From: Candidatus Woesearchaeota archaeon | GTDB lineage: Archaea > Nanobdellota > Nanobdellia > Woesearchaeales > UBA12501 | Direction: 5' to 3' | Assembly (NCBI GenBank): GCA_016177315.1 | Contig: JACOVN010000130.1 | Coordinates: 1 to 12,397 of the forward strand | Length of the DNA: 12,397 nt | Part shown: positions 5,985-12,397 of the stretch, piece after piece | How the letters are laid out: each line of letters opens with the position of its first letter | Position numbering within the stretch: position 1 is the stretch's first letter | Notes under the pieces: model-generated | Told to the model about the DNA's origin: nothing | The model's input: only the letters and a program-made list of their open reading frames with translations | Database searches by the model: none | Position numbers and translations under genes: made by a program

Positions 5985-7003
5985 CAAGCTGCCTTTACCT
6001 CATTCTTTGCATCGCTCCCAAGCTCGAACATTCTTTCCAGGCATTTCTCTGCCCTTGCTCTGATTGGCTCAGGAACAACAATCTCTGGCTTTTCTTCCTG
6101 CAAGGTTTGCAAGGTATTGTGCAAGTCGATCTTCTTCATGTAAGGACAGACAGTACAGGCTCCAACAATGTTTTTCTCTGGCATCTCTGCCTTAATGGTG
6201 GAGGCTAAGCCGCATTCTGTTGCCAAGAAGTAGGCAGGAGCATTGGTTTCCCGAATGTATCTCCTCATGTCGCTCGTTCCGCCATGCATGTCTGCTGCCT
6301 TAATCACAGAGCCATCGCATTCATAATGCGCAAGAACTTTCAAGCCCGGATGCTGAGAGCGTAAAACAGGAATGTAAAGCCCTGCATACTGCTCATGCAC
6401 AATGCAAGCGCCATCCCACTCAATGATTTCCTTGTCTGGCAGCTCTTCCCTCAGGTTTCGAGCCATGTATTTATCTGGAATGAAGACAATTTTTTTCTGC
6501 GGCAATCGGGAAATGACTTTCTTGGCATTGGCTGAGGTAACACAAACATCGCTCTCTGCCTTCACCTCTGCAGTCGTGTTGATATAGGTTACCACTGCTG
6601 CATCTGGATACTGTTCTCTCAGTCTTCTGACGTCTGCTCCGGTGATGCTTGCTGCCAAGGAGCAGCCTGCCTCTAAGCTCGGCAACAGCACCTTCTTCGA
6701 TGGATTGAGAATCTTCGCTGTCTCTGCCATGAAATGCACTCCACAAAAGACAATCATCGCTGCATCGGTTGCTTTCGCTGCCTTGCTCAAATCTAGGGAA
6801 TCTCCAATGTAATCCGCAATGCCAACCTTGATGCCATCCCGCATGTAGTAGTGCGCAAGAATAACCGCATTCTTTTCCTTCTTCAGGGCATTGATTTCCT
6901 CAATAACCCGAATCATGTCTTCCAGGTCATAGACTCCAACGCCTTGCTGAGAGAAGTAATCAGCAAGTTCCTGTCTTGTTCTTCTTTTATTTTCTATTGC
7001 CAT
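5984..7003 (-). CDS. nadA: Quinolinate synthase
   Basis: Condenses iminoaspartate with dihydroxyacetone phosphate to quinolinate with an oxygen-sensitive [4Fe-4S] cluster. The 339-residue protein has NAVILAHYYMRDGIKVGIAD, the three expected cluster cysteines C114 (EAGCSLA), C229 (LAHYEC, where most members read HPEC) and C286 (ACTVCPYM), plus DSLDLSKAA, FCGVHFMAETAKILNP and VVTYINTTAEVKA. Length is normal. ATG 7003 is chosen on Shine-Dalgarno spacing; an in-frame GTG at 7012 would add three residues and overlap nadM by 4 bases. Its partners, a source of iminoaspartate (nadB or aspartate dehydrogenase) and nadC, are not in the window, so the de novo route must be completed elsewhere. An iron-sulfur enzyme here suggests an anaerobic or microaerobic host. 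Confidence 0.96.
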   Translation of the reverse strand: MAIENKRRTRQELADYFSQQGVGVYDLEDMIRVIEEINALKKEKNAVILAHYYMRDGIKVGIADYIGDSLDLSKAAKATDAAMIVFCGVHFMAETAKILNPSKKVLLPSLEAGCSLAASITGADVRRLREQYPDAAVVTYINTTAEVKAESDVCVTSANAKKVISRLPQKKIVFIPDKYMARNLREELPDKEIIEWDGACIVHEQYAGLYIPVLRSQHPGLKVLAHYECDGSVIKAADMHGGTSDMRRYIRETNAPAYFLATECGLASTIKAEMPEKNIVGACTVCPYMKKIDLHNTLQTLQEEKPEIVVPEPIRARAEKCLERMFELGSDAKNEVKAA

Positions 7004-7007
7004 GAGG

Positions 7008-7013
7008 ATCACC
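7008..7013 (-). promoter_or_regulatory. Ribosome binding site that favours the nadA ATG
   Basis: GGTGAT overlaps the nadM stop and lies 4 bases before the ATG at 7003. The alternative GTG start at 7012 lies inside this site, so ATG is preferred. Confidence 0.5.
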
Positions 7014-7635
7014 GTTCTTGAACATGAAGCTTCTCGGCTTTCCCATCTTCCAATTTTTGGTAATCTCGCTCTGCGAGCTGTGCTAATGTTTGCAAACCAA
7101 ATTCCTGCCTGAATCTTTCCACTAATCCGTTCTTTTCCAAATAGGCAGCAACGGGCTCAGGCACCAATCCCCTCCAATTCCCTCCCTTGGCCATTTCAAT
7201 TCTTACCATGGTTCCACTGACTCTAACCCTTTTGTCTTCCGGCACCAGCTCAACAGGATGTACTACAGGATAGGAATCTTGCAGCAGTCCAGTGACATAG
7301 GGATTGCCGGAAATGAACGCATCCAAGCTTCCAAACTGCTGCCGAACTTCTTGCTTCCATCGCTGGCCATCGCTATACTCAGGAACATGCCCGTAGTCTG
7401 GGATGAGCAGAATGGTGTAATTGCTGTATCGAGGAGAAAGGAACACCTCTACCATGGCTTTGCTTTCCTCTGCGGTGAAGGGGTTTCGTGCATTGTACTT
7501 ATTGGAGCTTCCAATACCGATGATAACATACTCGGCCTGCTCGCAGAGTGCTTCGAGCATTGTGGCTCCGCCATTATGCAGTGGCTTAAACCGTGCAACC
7601 AATCCCACTTTTCCCAGCTTTTTTTCCAGGCTCAT
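7009..7635 (-). CDS. nadM: Nicotinamide/nicotinate-nucleotide adenylyltransferase, archaeal NadM type
   Basis: Joins NMN or NaMN to AMP from ATP, giving NAD or NaAD. The 208-residue protein has the nucleotidyltransferase start KVGLVARFKPLHNGG (archaeal consensus GRFQPxHNGH), then VIIGIGSSNKYNARNPFTAEE, PDYGHVPEYSDGQRW, FISGNPYV and the ATP-binding SGTMVR (140 to 145). The HxGH nucleotide-binding motif is altered: H20 is kept but the second His is Gly23. About 30 residues past the core (ending KAEKLHVQER) form a charged tail. The start at 7635 is chosen for its 4-base ATGA overlap with the Nudix stop and GGAGAGGA 5 bases upstream; a start at 7650 is also open. Family is sure; activity with HNGG needs proof. 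Confidence 0.9.
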   Translation of the reverse strand: MSLEKKLGKVGLVARFKPLHNGGATMLEALCEQAEYVIIGIGSSNKYNARNPFTAEESKAMVEVFLSPRYSNYTILLIPDYGHVPEYSDGQRWKQEVRQQFGSLDAFISGNPYVTGLLQDSYPVVHPVELVPEDKRVRVSGTMVRIEMAKGGNWRGLVPEPVAAYLEKNGLVERFRQEFGLQTLAQLAERDYQKLEDGKAEKLHVQER

Positions 7636-8102
7636 GCCAATCCTCTCCATTGCAAATACTTCAGCAAAATCCTGTCATGGTCAAAGGCCAATTGCCTTTT
7701 CCTGATGAGCTCCTTGACTTCTGGAATGGTATAGAGCCTTGCTGCTACGGCATCATCTCCTGCTCGCAAGGTTCCATAGCCTTTTGCAACATACGCAATG
7801 CTGATGATATGTGCTCTGGGATCTCTGTCAGGAGCGGAATGCACGCACAAGGGCTGCTCGGGAGTCTCCAGAATGACTTCCAAGCCGGTTTCCTCTCTTG
7901 CTTCCTTTCGTGCATTTTCCTCAAGGCTTAACCCCCACTCTGCAAATCCTCCAGGGATAGCCAAGCCATGCGGAGGATTCTTTCTTGTGATAAGCACAAT
8001 GCCTTCCTTCTTTCCATCACTATACTCGATGATAATGTCTGTAGTCGGGAAAGGATTTCTGTAGTTCGGCCTTTGGTATGTTTCGGGTGTTGTTTGCGTC
8101 AT
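7632..8102 (-). CDS. Nudix hydrolase, probable ADP-ribose pyrophosphatase
   Basis: Likely splits ADP-ribose, or a related nucleoside diphosphate derivative, to AMP and ribose 5-phosphate. The 156-residue protein opens with YRNPFPTTDIIIEY and LITRKNPPHGLAIPGGF, a layout I associate with archaeal ADP-ribose pyrophosphatases. The Nudix box follows as GFAEWGLSLEENARKEAREE then TGL. The metal-binding EAREE core is complete, but the first Glu of GX5E is Leu (GLS in place of the usual GES), and the Arg of REUXEE is Lys. An ADP-ribose role fits the DraG-like gene in the same operon, since that enzyme releases ADP-ribose. Substrate cannot be proved from sequence. The stop overlaps the nadM ATG by 4 bases. 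Confidence 0.88.
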   Translation of the reverse strand: MTQTTPETYQRPNYRNPFPTTDIIIEYSDGKKEGIVLITRKNPPHGLAIPGGFAEWGLSLEENARKEAREETGLEVILETPEQPLCVHSAPDRDPRAHIISIAYVAKGYGTLRAGDDAVAARLYTIPEVKELIRKRQLAFDHDRILLKYLQWRGLA

Positions 8103-8106
8103 GCTG

Positions 8107-8113
8107 CCACCTC
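8107..8113 (-). promoter_or_regulatory. Ribosome binding site that fixes the Nudix start
   Basis: GAGGTGG lies 4 bases before the ATG at 8102 and just after the nadE stop TAG. It rules out the open upstream extension to 8471, which only shadows nadE. Confidence 0.65.
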
Positions 8114-8115
8114 TA

Positions 8116-10095
8116 CTAGAGCTTGAGATTTTGATCGGTATTTGCCATGGCAAGCACCTTCTGCTTGAGCATGCCATAAGCCCTTGTGGGCTCCCAAGGC
8201 AACATGCTCTCTCGAATATCAAAGCCATAGGCAGACTTGCTAGTGATGATGATAGGGGGAGCTTGGATTCTCTTGAACACATTTCTCTGCGTGGTGCTGT
8301 AAAACCATTCAATATCCTGCACAAACACTTTCGGATCGTCAATGCCCCATCGTTCCATGAGGGAAGTGCTGATGCCAAGCTTCTCTTCCAGGGTTCCATC
8401 CAAATACCACTGCAGCACATCTTCAGGAGTTTTCTTCTTGTAGTCTGTTGCAGCTTCCAGCAGTGCATCATGGTAGCCGAACTTCATGGGATCAATTTGA
8501 TTGTCCTTCAATTCTGCTGTTGGCTGGATTTGATCATCCCGGAATCTAAAGAGCGCGTCTGGCAGCAAGATTTCAGGAATCACAGCATCATGGAAAATCT
8601 TCTCATTCAGGTAGCGAGCCATTTCCACCACTTCTGTTTTTGTCAGATCACCTATAGGAGCAATCGCTCCCCCAACATCCCCATAGAGGGTTGCATAGCC
8701 CAGAGCAGTCTCCAGCTTATTTCCATTGTTCGTGAAGAGAGCATGATACTTGGCAGCAATATTGGAGAGAATGGAAGTTCCACGAATCTTTGCTTGGATG
8801 TTTTCCTGATTCAGCTCGCTGAGCTGCCCGCCGCTGCCATCCAAATCATATCGTTCCAGGACTTCCTCATGCAATCTGACTAAATCCTCAATCGGAATCA
8901 CTTCATAAGCAATGCCTAATCTCTCTGCCACAAGGGCCGCTGTTTGTTTCGTTTTATCAGAATTATACCTCGTTGGCATATTCACTGCCAGAACCTTATC
9001 TCTTCCAACTGCCTGCACCAGCAATGCTGCAACAACAGCACTGTCTATGCCGCCGCTCAAACCAACCACATACCTTGGATGCTCTGGAAGGCCCAAGGTA
9101 TCTTTTACGCTCCTGATGCCTTGGATGATGGCATCGTACTTCTGCGCAATCTTTGGTAGTTCTTCCCGTTCTTGTGGAGGCTTGGCAAAATCAGCATCAT
9201 CCACTATCAGCAATTCTTGCTGAAAGGAATCATGGGCGAATTTCACCGGCAAGCCATCAACATTATAGGCAGTAGAGCCGCCATCAAAAGAGATGATATT
9301 CTTGCCATTATTCTGTACACTCACGCAATTCACATAGAGGAATGGCTTGAAATCTTTTCCAGATTCCTGCTTCAGGAATTTCACCCTTCTGTCTCTCTCC
9401 TTGCCTTTGCCGACATTCCAGGGAGAGGCAGAGAGATTAATGACAAGCTCTGCTCCATTCTCAATCAGCATTTTTGCTGGATTCAATGGTTTGCCATTCT
9501 TCCTGTAATCCTCGCACCACAAATCCTCGCAAATCTCGAAGCCAATGGGAACTTTCTTTCCCTGCACTTCAATGAGGAATGGCTGCAGCAAATCCTCCAA
9601 AGAAACGCCTGCATCTTTTGCAGCATCTTCCAGGGAAAAGAAGTACCGCTCATCGTCAAAGTACCGATAATTCGGCAGTAATGTTTTTGGCTGTACTCCT
9701 TGTGGCAGAATCTTGGTTTCCTTTGCCCTTTCCACTGGCTTTCCATTCTGCACAACAGAGACGGCATTATATTTTCTAACTCTTCCATCTTTGTTGGGAT
9801 GCCAGCTGTTATCTTCAACACGCTGATGAACAGTGCGATCTGCAAAGATATTTCCATATGCAATCGCAATGCCCTGGCTTGCCTTCAGGATGTCCTCATG
9901 GTAGCTCATCAAATCCCGGCAAAAATCTTCATCCAGCCATTTATCCCCAACTACGTATCCACCAAGGCACATCTCCGGGAAAACAACAAGGTCTGCCTTC
10001 TGCTCTTTTGCCTGCTCAATCATCTCCAGCATGGTCTCTAGGTTTTTCTTCGGCCTTCCAGGGACAACTTCCATTTGGGCAAGCGCTATTCGCAT
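8116..10095 (-). CDS. nadE: Glutamine-dependent NAD+ synthetase
   Basis: Amidates nicotinate adenine dinucleotide to NAD using ATP and ammonia from glutamine. The 659 residues fall into two domains. Residues 1 to about 280 are a nitrilase-type glutaminase with the Glu-Lys-Cys triad visible as E41 (VVFPEMCLGGY), K137 (before TLLPNYRYFDDERYF) and C189 (GFEICEDLWCED). Residues about 320 to 659 are the ATP-pyrophosphatase synthetase with the PP-loop GLSGGIDSA (S347 to S352) and GGAIAPIGDLTKTEV further on. Length agrees with the long two-domain form (the Mycobacterium enzyme is about 680); many archaea instead have a short ammonia-dependent enzyme. AGGAGGGG lies 6 bases before the ATG. The start overlaps the GNAT gene by 10 bases. 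Both active sites look intact. Confidence 0.97.
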   Translation of the reverse strand: MRIALAQMEVVPGRPKKNLETMLEMIEQAKEQKADLVVFPEMCLGGYVVGDKWLDEDFCRDLMSYHEDILKASQGIAIAYGNIFADRTVHQRVEDNSWHPNKDGRVRKYNAVSVVQNGKPVERAKETKILPQGVQPKTLLPNYRYFDDERYFFSLEDAAKDAGVSLEDLLQPFLIEVQGKKVPIGFEICEDLWCEDYRKNGKPLNPAKMLIENGAELVINLSASPWNVGKGKERDRRVKFLKQESGKDFKPFLYVNCVSVQNNGKNIISFDGGSTAYNVDGLPVKFAHDSFQQELLIVDDADFAKPPQEREELPKIAQKYDAIIQGIRSVKDTLGLPEHPRYVVGLSGGIDSAVVAALLVQAVGRDKVLAVNMPTRYNSDKTKQTAALVAERLGIAYEVIPIEDLVRLHEEVLERYDLDGSGGQLSELNQENIQAKIRGTSILSNIAAKYHALFTNNGNKLETALGYATLYGDVGGAIAPIGDLTKTEVVEMARYLNEKIFHDAVIPEILLPDALFRFRDDQIQPTAELKDNQIDPMKFGYHDALLEAATDYKKKTPEDVLQWYLDGTLEEKLGISTSLMERWGIDDPKVFVQDIEWFYSTTQRNVFKRIQAPPIIITSKSAYGFDIRESMLPWEPTRAYGMLKQKVLAMANTDQNLKL

Positions 10096-10622
10096 TGCGT
10101 TCCCCTCCTGGCAAAGTATTCATGTTCGAGCATCGACATTCTGACCATGTTGTGATACTCTCCTTGATGAAAATATTCATCCCGCAGAAAACCTTCTATC
10201 TGAAAACCTGCCTTTTCGTAGATGTGTCTGGCTTTAGCATTTTCTTCAAAGACAACGAGCCAGACCTTATGGAGGTTGTACTGTTCAAAAGCAAGCCTTA
10301 ACAGTTCCTGGAGAGCGCTCTGTGCGTATCCTTCTCCCCAGTGTGCTTTCTTGCCAATGATTAAGGCGAGTCTTCCGGCTCTGCTCGGCCAATCGATCTG
10401 ATGCAAACCGATGTTGCCAAGGTACTCTCCCTGTTCTGTCTCAATAGCAAAGAGTTTATCAGTCTCACTGGCAATTATCTGTTCTAAGAATTTCTGCTCC
10501 CGTTCCCTGGAGATGGGTGTTTGGAAGTTGGCAAATTTTCCAACTACTGTAGGGTCATTCACCCATTCCATGATATGGTTTAAATCCTTCATTTCCAGTG
10601 GTCGTATTCTTGCAGCCACCAT
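10086..10622 (-). CDS. GNAT-family N-acetyltransferase (RimJ/RimL/SpeG-like)
   Basis: Predicted to move an acetyl group from acetyl-CoA to an amine; the substrate is unknown. The 178-residue protein matches the Acetyltransf_3-type pattern: an N-terminal IRPLEMKDLNHIMEWVND, then LGNIGLHQID, the acetyl-CoA loop IGKKAHWGEGYAQSAL (Q/RxxGxG/A type), and the C-terminal motif ENAKARHIYEKAGFQIEGFLRDE. Relatives acetylate ribosomal protein N-termini, spermidine or small amines. The frame stays open upstream to 10739, but the added residues are a shadow of pncA, and the Shine-Dalgarno supports 10622. The stop overlaps the nadE start by 10 bases. Why an acetyltransferase sits between nicotinamidase and NAD synthetase is not clear. 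Family assignment is sure, role is not. Confidence 0.85.
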   Translation of the reverse strand: MVAARIRPLEMKDLNHIMEWVNDPTVVGKFANFQTPISREREQKFLEQIIASETDKLFAIETEQGEYLGNIGLHQIDWPSRAGRLALIIGKKAHWGEGYAQSALQELLRLAFEQYNLHKVWLVVFEENAKARHIYEKAGFQIEGFLRDEYFHQGEYHNMVRMSMLEHEYFARRGTQCE

Positions 10623-10626
10623 AGGC

Positions 10627-10634
10627 ATCACCTC
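10627..10634 (-). promoter_or_regulatory. Ribosome binding site that fixes the GNAT start
   Basis: GAGGTGAT overlaps the pncA stop codon and lies 4 bases before the ATG at 10622. The ATG at 10628 would lie within this site, so it is an unlikely start. Confidence 0.65.
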
Positions 10635-11265
10635 ACAGGTATTGCTCCACCTCTTTCGTCCAGATGAATCTCGCTCCGGCTTTCTGCCATGCCTCAAGCA
10701 TTGCATCGAGAGGAAGATTGGGCAGTTCCTTGATTGCATCTAATGGTACATAGACCTGTACCCCTCTCTGCAAAAGCCCCATGACAGCGAAGTTCACACA
10801 GACATTGGTTGCGACGCCATAGACAATGGCCATGTCTGGCTTGATGGTGTCCAGCACTGCTTCTGCATGCGGGGTTCCAGCAAAAACATCAAAGGCATCC
10901 TTGTAGAGGACAATGTTCCTTCGTCTCTTTACTTCCTCAGCATCAAAGCCTTTCTGCTGCCAATCAATACCATAGGGATCTTCTGGCTTCGTAGCAGGAA
11001 CATATTCTGCTCCTGGAGTATGCTGCATGCAATGCGGAGGAAAGGTTGTTCTGAAATCTGGCCTGTCAGAAATTTCTTTAGAATATTGATTGTGCCAGTC
11101 TGCGGTGTTCACAACTTGCATTCCTTTCTTTGCTGCAAGCCTGGTTATTTTTTCCAGATTGCCCTCAATTTCCCTTGCACCAGCAATTGCTAATGATCCA
11201 TGGAAGCTTTCATCACTCCGCATAAAGTCATACTGCGTATCCACATTCCAAAAGATAGTTTTCAT
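10633..11265 (-). CDS. pncA: Nicotinamidase (cysteine hydrolase family)
   Basis: Deamidates nicotinamide to nicotinate, feeding the phosphoribosyltransferase encoded just upstream. The 210-residue protein shows the isochorismatase/nicotinamidase fold with the full catalytic triad: D9 in VDTQYDF, K122 in LYKDAFD and C156 in VATNVCV. The metal site typical of true nicotinamidases is present as D56 and H58 in TADWH and H78 in PPHCMQHTPGAE, which separates it from isochorismatases. The start at 11265 is set by an extended Shine-Dalgarno and overlaps the mini-ORF stop by 4 bases. Length is normal for the family. The context with PncB, NadM and NadE supports nicotinamide recycling, whether from NAD-consuming ADP-ribosylation or from scavenging. 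Identity is sure. Confidence 0.93.
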   Translation of the reverse strand: MKTIFWNVDTQYDFMRSDESFHGSLAIAGAREIEGNLEKITRLAAKKGMQVVNTADWHNQYSKEISDRPDFRTTFPPHCMQHTPGAEYVPATKPEDPYGIDWQQKGFDAEEVKRRRNIVLYKDAFDVFAGTPHAEAVLDTIKPDMAIVYGVATNVCVNFAVMGLLQRGVQVYVPLDAIKELPNLPLDAMLEAWQKAGARFIWTKEVEQYL

Positions 11266-11348
11266 CGTGCATCACCTCCCTGCAAGCAGAAAAGATGAAA
11301 AATTCCAATGCTTCCATGAATGCTGCCAAGCTCTACGAAGGCTTTCAT
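11262..11348 (-). CDS. 28-residue mini-ORF bridging pncB and pncA
   Basis: This frame fills the only gap over 30 bases in the window. Its ATG overlaps the pncB stop as ATGA (11345-11348), and its TGA stop overlaps the pncA start as ATGA (11262-11265), so the reading chain is never broken. It has its own strong Shine-Dalgarno 6 bases upstream, while its final codons GGA GGT GAT contain the pncA ribosome site. The product starts MKAFVELG, has a mildly hydrophobic middle (GSIGIFHLFCLQ) and ends GGDAR. No known family is recognised. It could be a true small protein, a translational coupler that carries ribosomes from pncB to pncA, or chance. The double ATGA junction plus good Shine-Dalgarno favours translation; function is unknown. 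Confidence 0.5.
   Translation of the reverse strand: MKAFVELGSIHGSIGIFHLFCLQGGDAR
11271..11280 (-). promoter_or_regulatory. Extended ribosome binding site of pncA
   Basis: GGGAGGTGAT sits 5 bases before the ATG at 11265 and is a near-full complement of the 16S 3' end. It fixes the pncA start and lies within the end of the mini-ORF. Confidence 0.8.
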
Positions 11349-12397
11349 GCTGCCTCACCTCCAAGATGGTTGTTTGCATATCGCTCTGTCAGCTTGCCAA
11401 CTAATTTCTGCAATCGTGAAGAAATCTCTACACAGTACGATGTTTCTACCCTGACTTGTTTCACGTATTCTGGCAATTTTGCAACACAATCCAGAGCATG
11501 GCGCTGAATTTCTGTAAGGTTCCTTCGTTCTTTTGTTCTCTTTCCATCCTGCACTATTAATTCCAGCAAAGGTGTTCCTTCTCTGCATTCTCCTTCCAAT
11601 GCAAGAACATCATGGGAGTAATTTCCTGCTGCATCCGAAATTCTGTAAACCTGTTTCTTCCCAGGACAGGTCTGTTTTCCAGGAGAAAGCTTGATCTTTG
11701 CTCCATCTCCATCTTCGACCAGCTTATACACGCCAGCAATCGCTGCAACTGGCTTTGCCGTGATAAGCTCTGTTCCAACCCCATAGCCATCGATCGGAGC
11801 TTTGTTTTTGACAAGCTCTGCAATTTTGTATTCATTCAAATCTCCGCTGGCAAAGATTTTCACATACTGCAAGCCTTCTTCATCGAGAATTTTCCTAACT
11901 TTCTGGGATAAATCCAAAAGGTCTCCAGAATCTAGCCGTACTGCTCCAAGTTTCTTTCCTTGCTGCACTAATTCCTTCGCAACAATAGCAGCATTCCTCG
12001 CTCCCTGTACAGTATCATAGGTATCGATCAACAATGTTGCATTCTCTGGGAATGTTTTGACATAAGCCCTGAATGCATCCAGCTCTGTTGGAAAGCTCAT
12101 GACAAAGCTATGCGCATGCGTTCCTGCAATGGGAATGCCATATTCCTTTCCTGCCTTGACATTGCTCGTTGCAACCGCTCCTCCAATATAGGCTGCCCGT
12201 GCACCCTTCATGCCGGCATCTTCTTCTTGTGCCCTCCTCAATCCAAAATCAACAACCTTGGCACCATTCGCTGCTTGCGCTACTCTGCTTGCCTTTGTGG
12301 CAATCATGGTTTGGAAATTGATGATATTCAGCAATGTTGTTTCCAAAAGCTGTGCTTGGGTTCTTTTTGCAGTCACTCGCAGAATAGGAGTATAGGG
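11345..12397 (-). CDS. pncB: Nicotinate phosphoribosyltransferase, 5' end cut by window edge
   Basis: Makes nicotinate mononucleotide from nicotinate and PRPP, the committing step of the Preiss-Handler NAD salvage route, in the cytosol. The visible 350 codons carry the family signature LETTLLNIINFQT near the broken end, then FGLRRAQ (about 12240), GTHAHSF holding the expected catalytic His (about 12120), LIDTYDT, VRLDSGDL (about 11940), ASGDLNEY and GVGTEL. Family members are usually 400 to 490 residues, so roughly the first 100 residues are missing. The frame is open through to 12397, with PYTPILRV preceding the in-frame GTG at 12376, so that GTG is internal and not a start. The stop TGA overlaps the ATG of the following mini-ORF. 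Downstream nicotinamidase supplies its substrate. Identity is very sure; the start lies outside the window. Confidence 0.95.
   Translation of the reverse strand, partial: PYTPILRVTAKRTQAQLLETTLLNIINFQTMIATKASRVAQAANGAKVVDFGLRRAQEEDAGMKGARAAYIGGAVATSNVKAGKEYGIPIAGTHAHSFVMSFPTELDAFRAYVKTFPENATLLIDTYDTVQGARNAAIVAKELVQQGKKLGAVRLDSGDLLDLSQKVRKILDEEGLQYVKIFASGDLNEYKIAELVKNKAPIDGYGVGTELITAKPVAAIAGVYKLVEDGDGAKIKLSPGKQTCPGKKQVYRISDAAGNYSHDVLALEGECREGTPLLELIVQDGKRTKERRNLTEIQRHALDCVAKLPEYVKQVRVETSYCVEISSRLQKLVGKLTERYANNHLGGEAA
11355..11362 (-). promoter_or_regulatory. Strong ribosome binding site for the 28-codon mini-ORF
   Basis: GGAGGTGA lies 6 bases before the ATG at 11348, inside the last codons of pncB. 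The match to the CCUCC-type anti-SD is as good as for the real genes of the operon. This is the main reason to take the mini-ORF seriously. Confidence 0.55.

Noticed and set aside
8103..8471. N-terminal extension of the Nudix frame
   Set aside because: It overlaps the 3' end of nadE in another frame, looks non-homologous, and the ATG at 8102 has a good Shine-Dalgarno.
8101..8883. Plus-strand 260-codon open frame
   Set aside because: It lies antisense to nadE and the Nudix start, shows no recognisable domain, and the nadE reading is beyond doubt.
11266..11344. Promoter or terminator between pncB and pncA
   Set aside because: No clear TATA/BRE or -35/-10 pair and no hairpin with a T-run was seen; the stretch is better explained by the mini-ORF and the pncA ribosome site.
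12374..12376. GTG as a start for pncB
   Set aside because: Family-like residues PYTPILR continue upstream to the window edge, so the gene is cut, not short.
1..12397. tRNA, rRNA, CRISPR arrays, insertion sequences or attachment sites
   Set aside because: None seen by eye; practically every base is in a recognised minus-strand coding frame.

Overview
The window is one unbroken run of 14 recognisable genes plus one 28-codon mini-ORF. All lie on the minus strand, so the transcript reads from 12397 down to 1, and both ends are cut by the window edge. There is no intergenic space of any size. Most neighbours overlap by 4 bases (ATGA), overlap by 10 to 17 bases, or are separated by 5 to 24 bases with a purine-rich Shine-Dalgarno directly in front of the start. 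No internal promoter, terminator, RNA gene, mobile element or CRISPR array was seen. All long plus-strand frames are shadows.

Upstream half (12397 to 5984): a NAD-making set. In order it holds nicotinate phosphoribosyltransferase (pncB, 5' end missing), a mini-ORF, nicotinamidase (pncA), a GNAT acetyltransferase, glutamine-dependent NAD synthetase (nadE), a Nudix hydrolase of ADP-ribose pyrophosphatase type, an archaeal-type NMN adenylyltransferase (nadM) and quinolinate synthase (nadA). Downstream end (2423 to 1): a nucleoside hydrolase, an ADP-ribosylglycohydrolase (DraG-like) and NAD kinase (3' end missing). Together these cover nicotinamide -> nicotinate -> NaMN -> NaAD -> NAD -> NADP, plus enzymes that could clean up ADP-ribose and ribosides.

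Middle (5972 to 2407): four genes not expected in a NAD operon. They are a small soluble Ser/Thr protein kinase, a von Willebrand factor A (VWA) protein, a protein that looks like a class I glutamine-amidotransferase-fold domain, and a shortened pyruvate-kinase-like barrel. The VWA and amidotransferase-like proteins end in similar Ser/Lys-rich tails. This block, translationally joined to NAD synthesis and ADP-ribose removal, is the best candidate here for an undescribed system. A phosphorylation-linked NAD-homeostasis module is one hypothesis; the sequence alone does not prove it.

Organism: TGA is used as a stop by most genes, so the code is not one that reassigns TGA. Shine-Dalgarno sites match a CCUCC-type anti-SD. 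The adenylyltransferase is of the archaeal NadM type and the Nudix resembles archaeal ADP-ribose pyrophosphatases. The NadE is the long glutamine-dependent form common in bacteria. I lean to an archaeon, possibly of a DPANN lineage such as Woesearchaeota, with moderate to low confidence.
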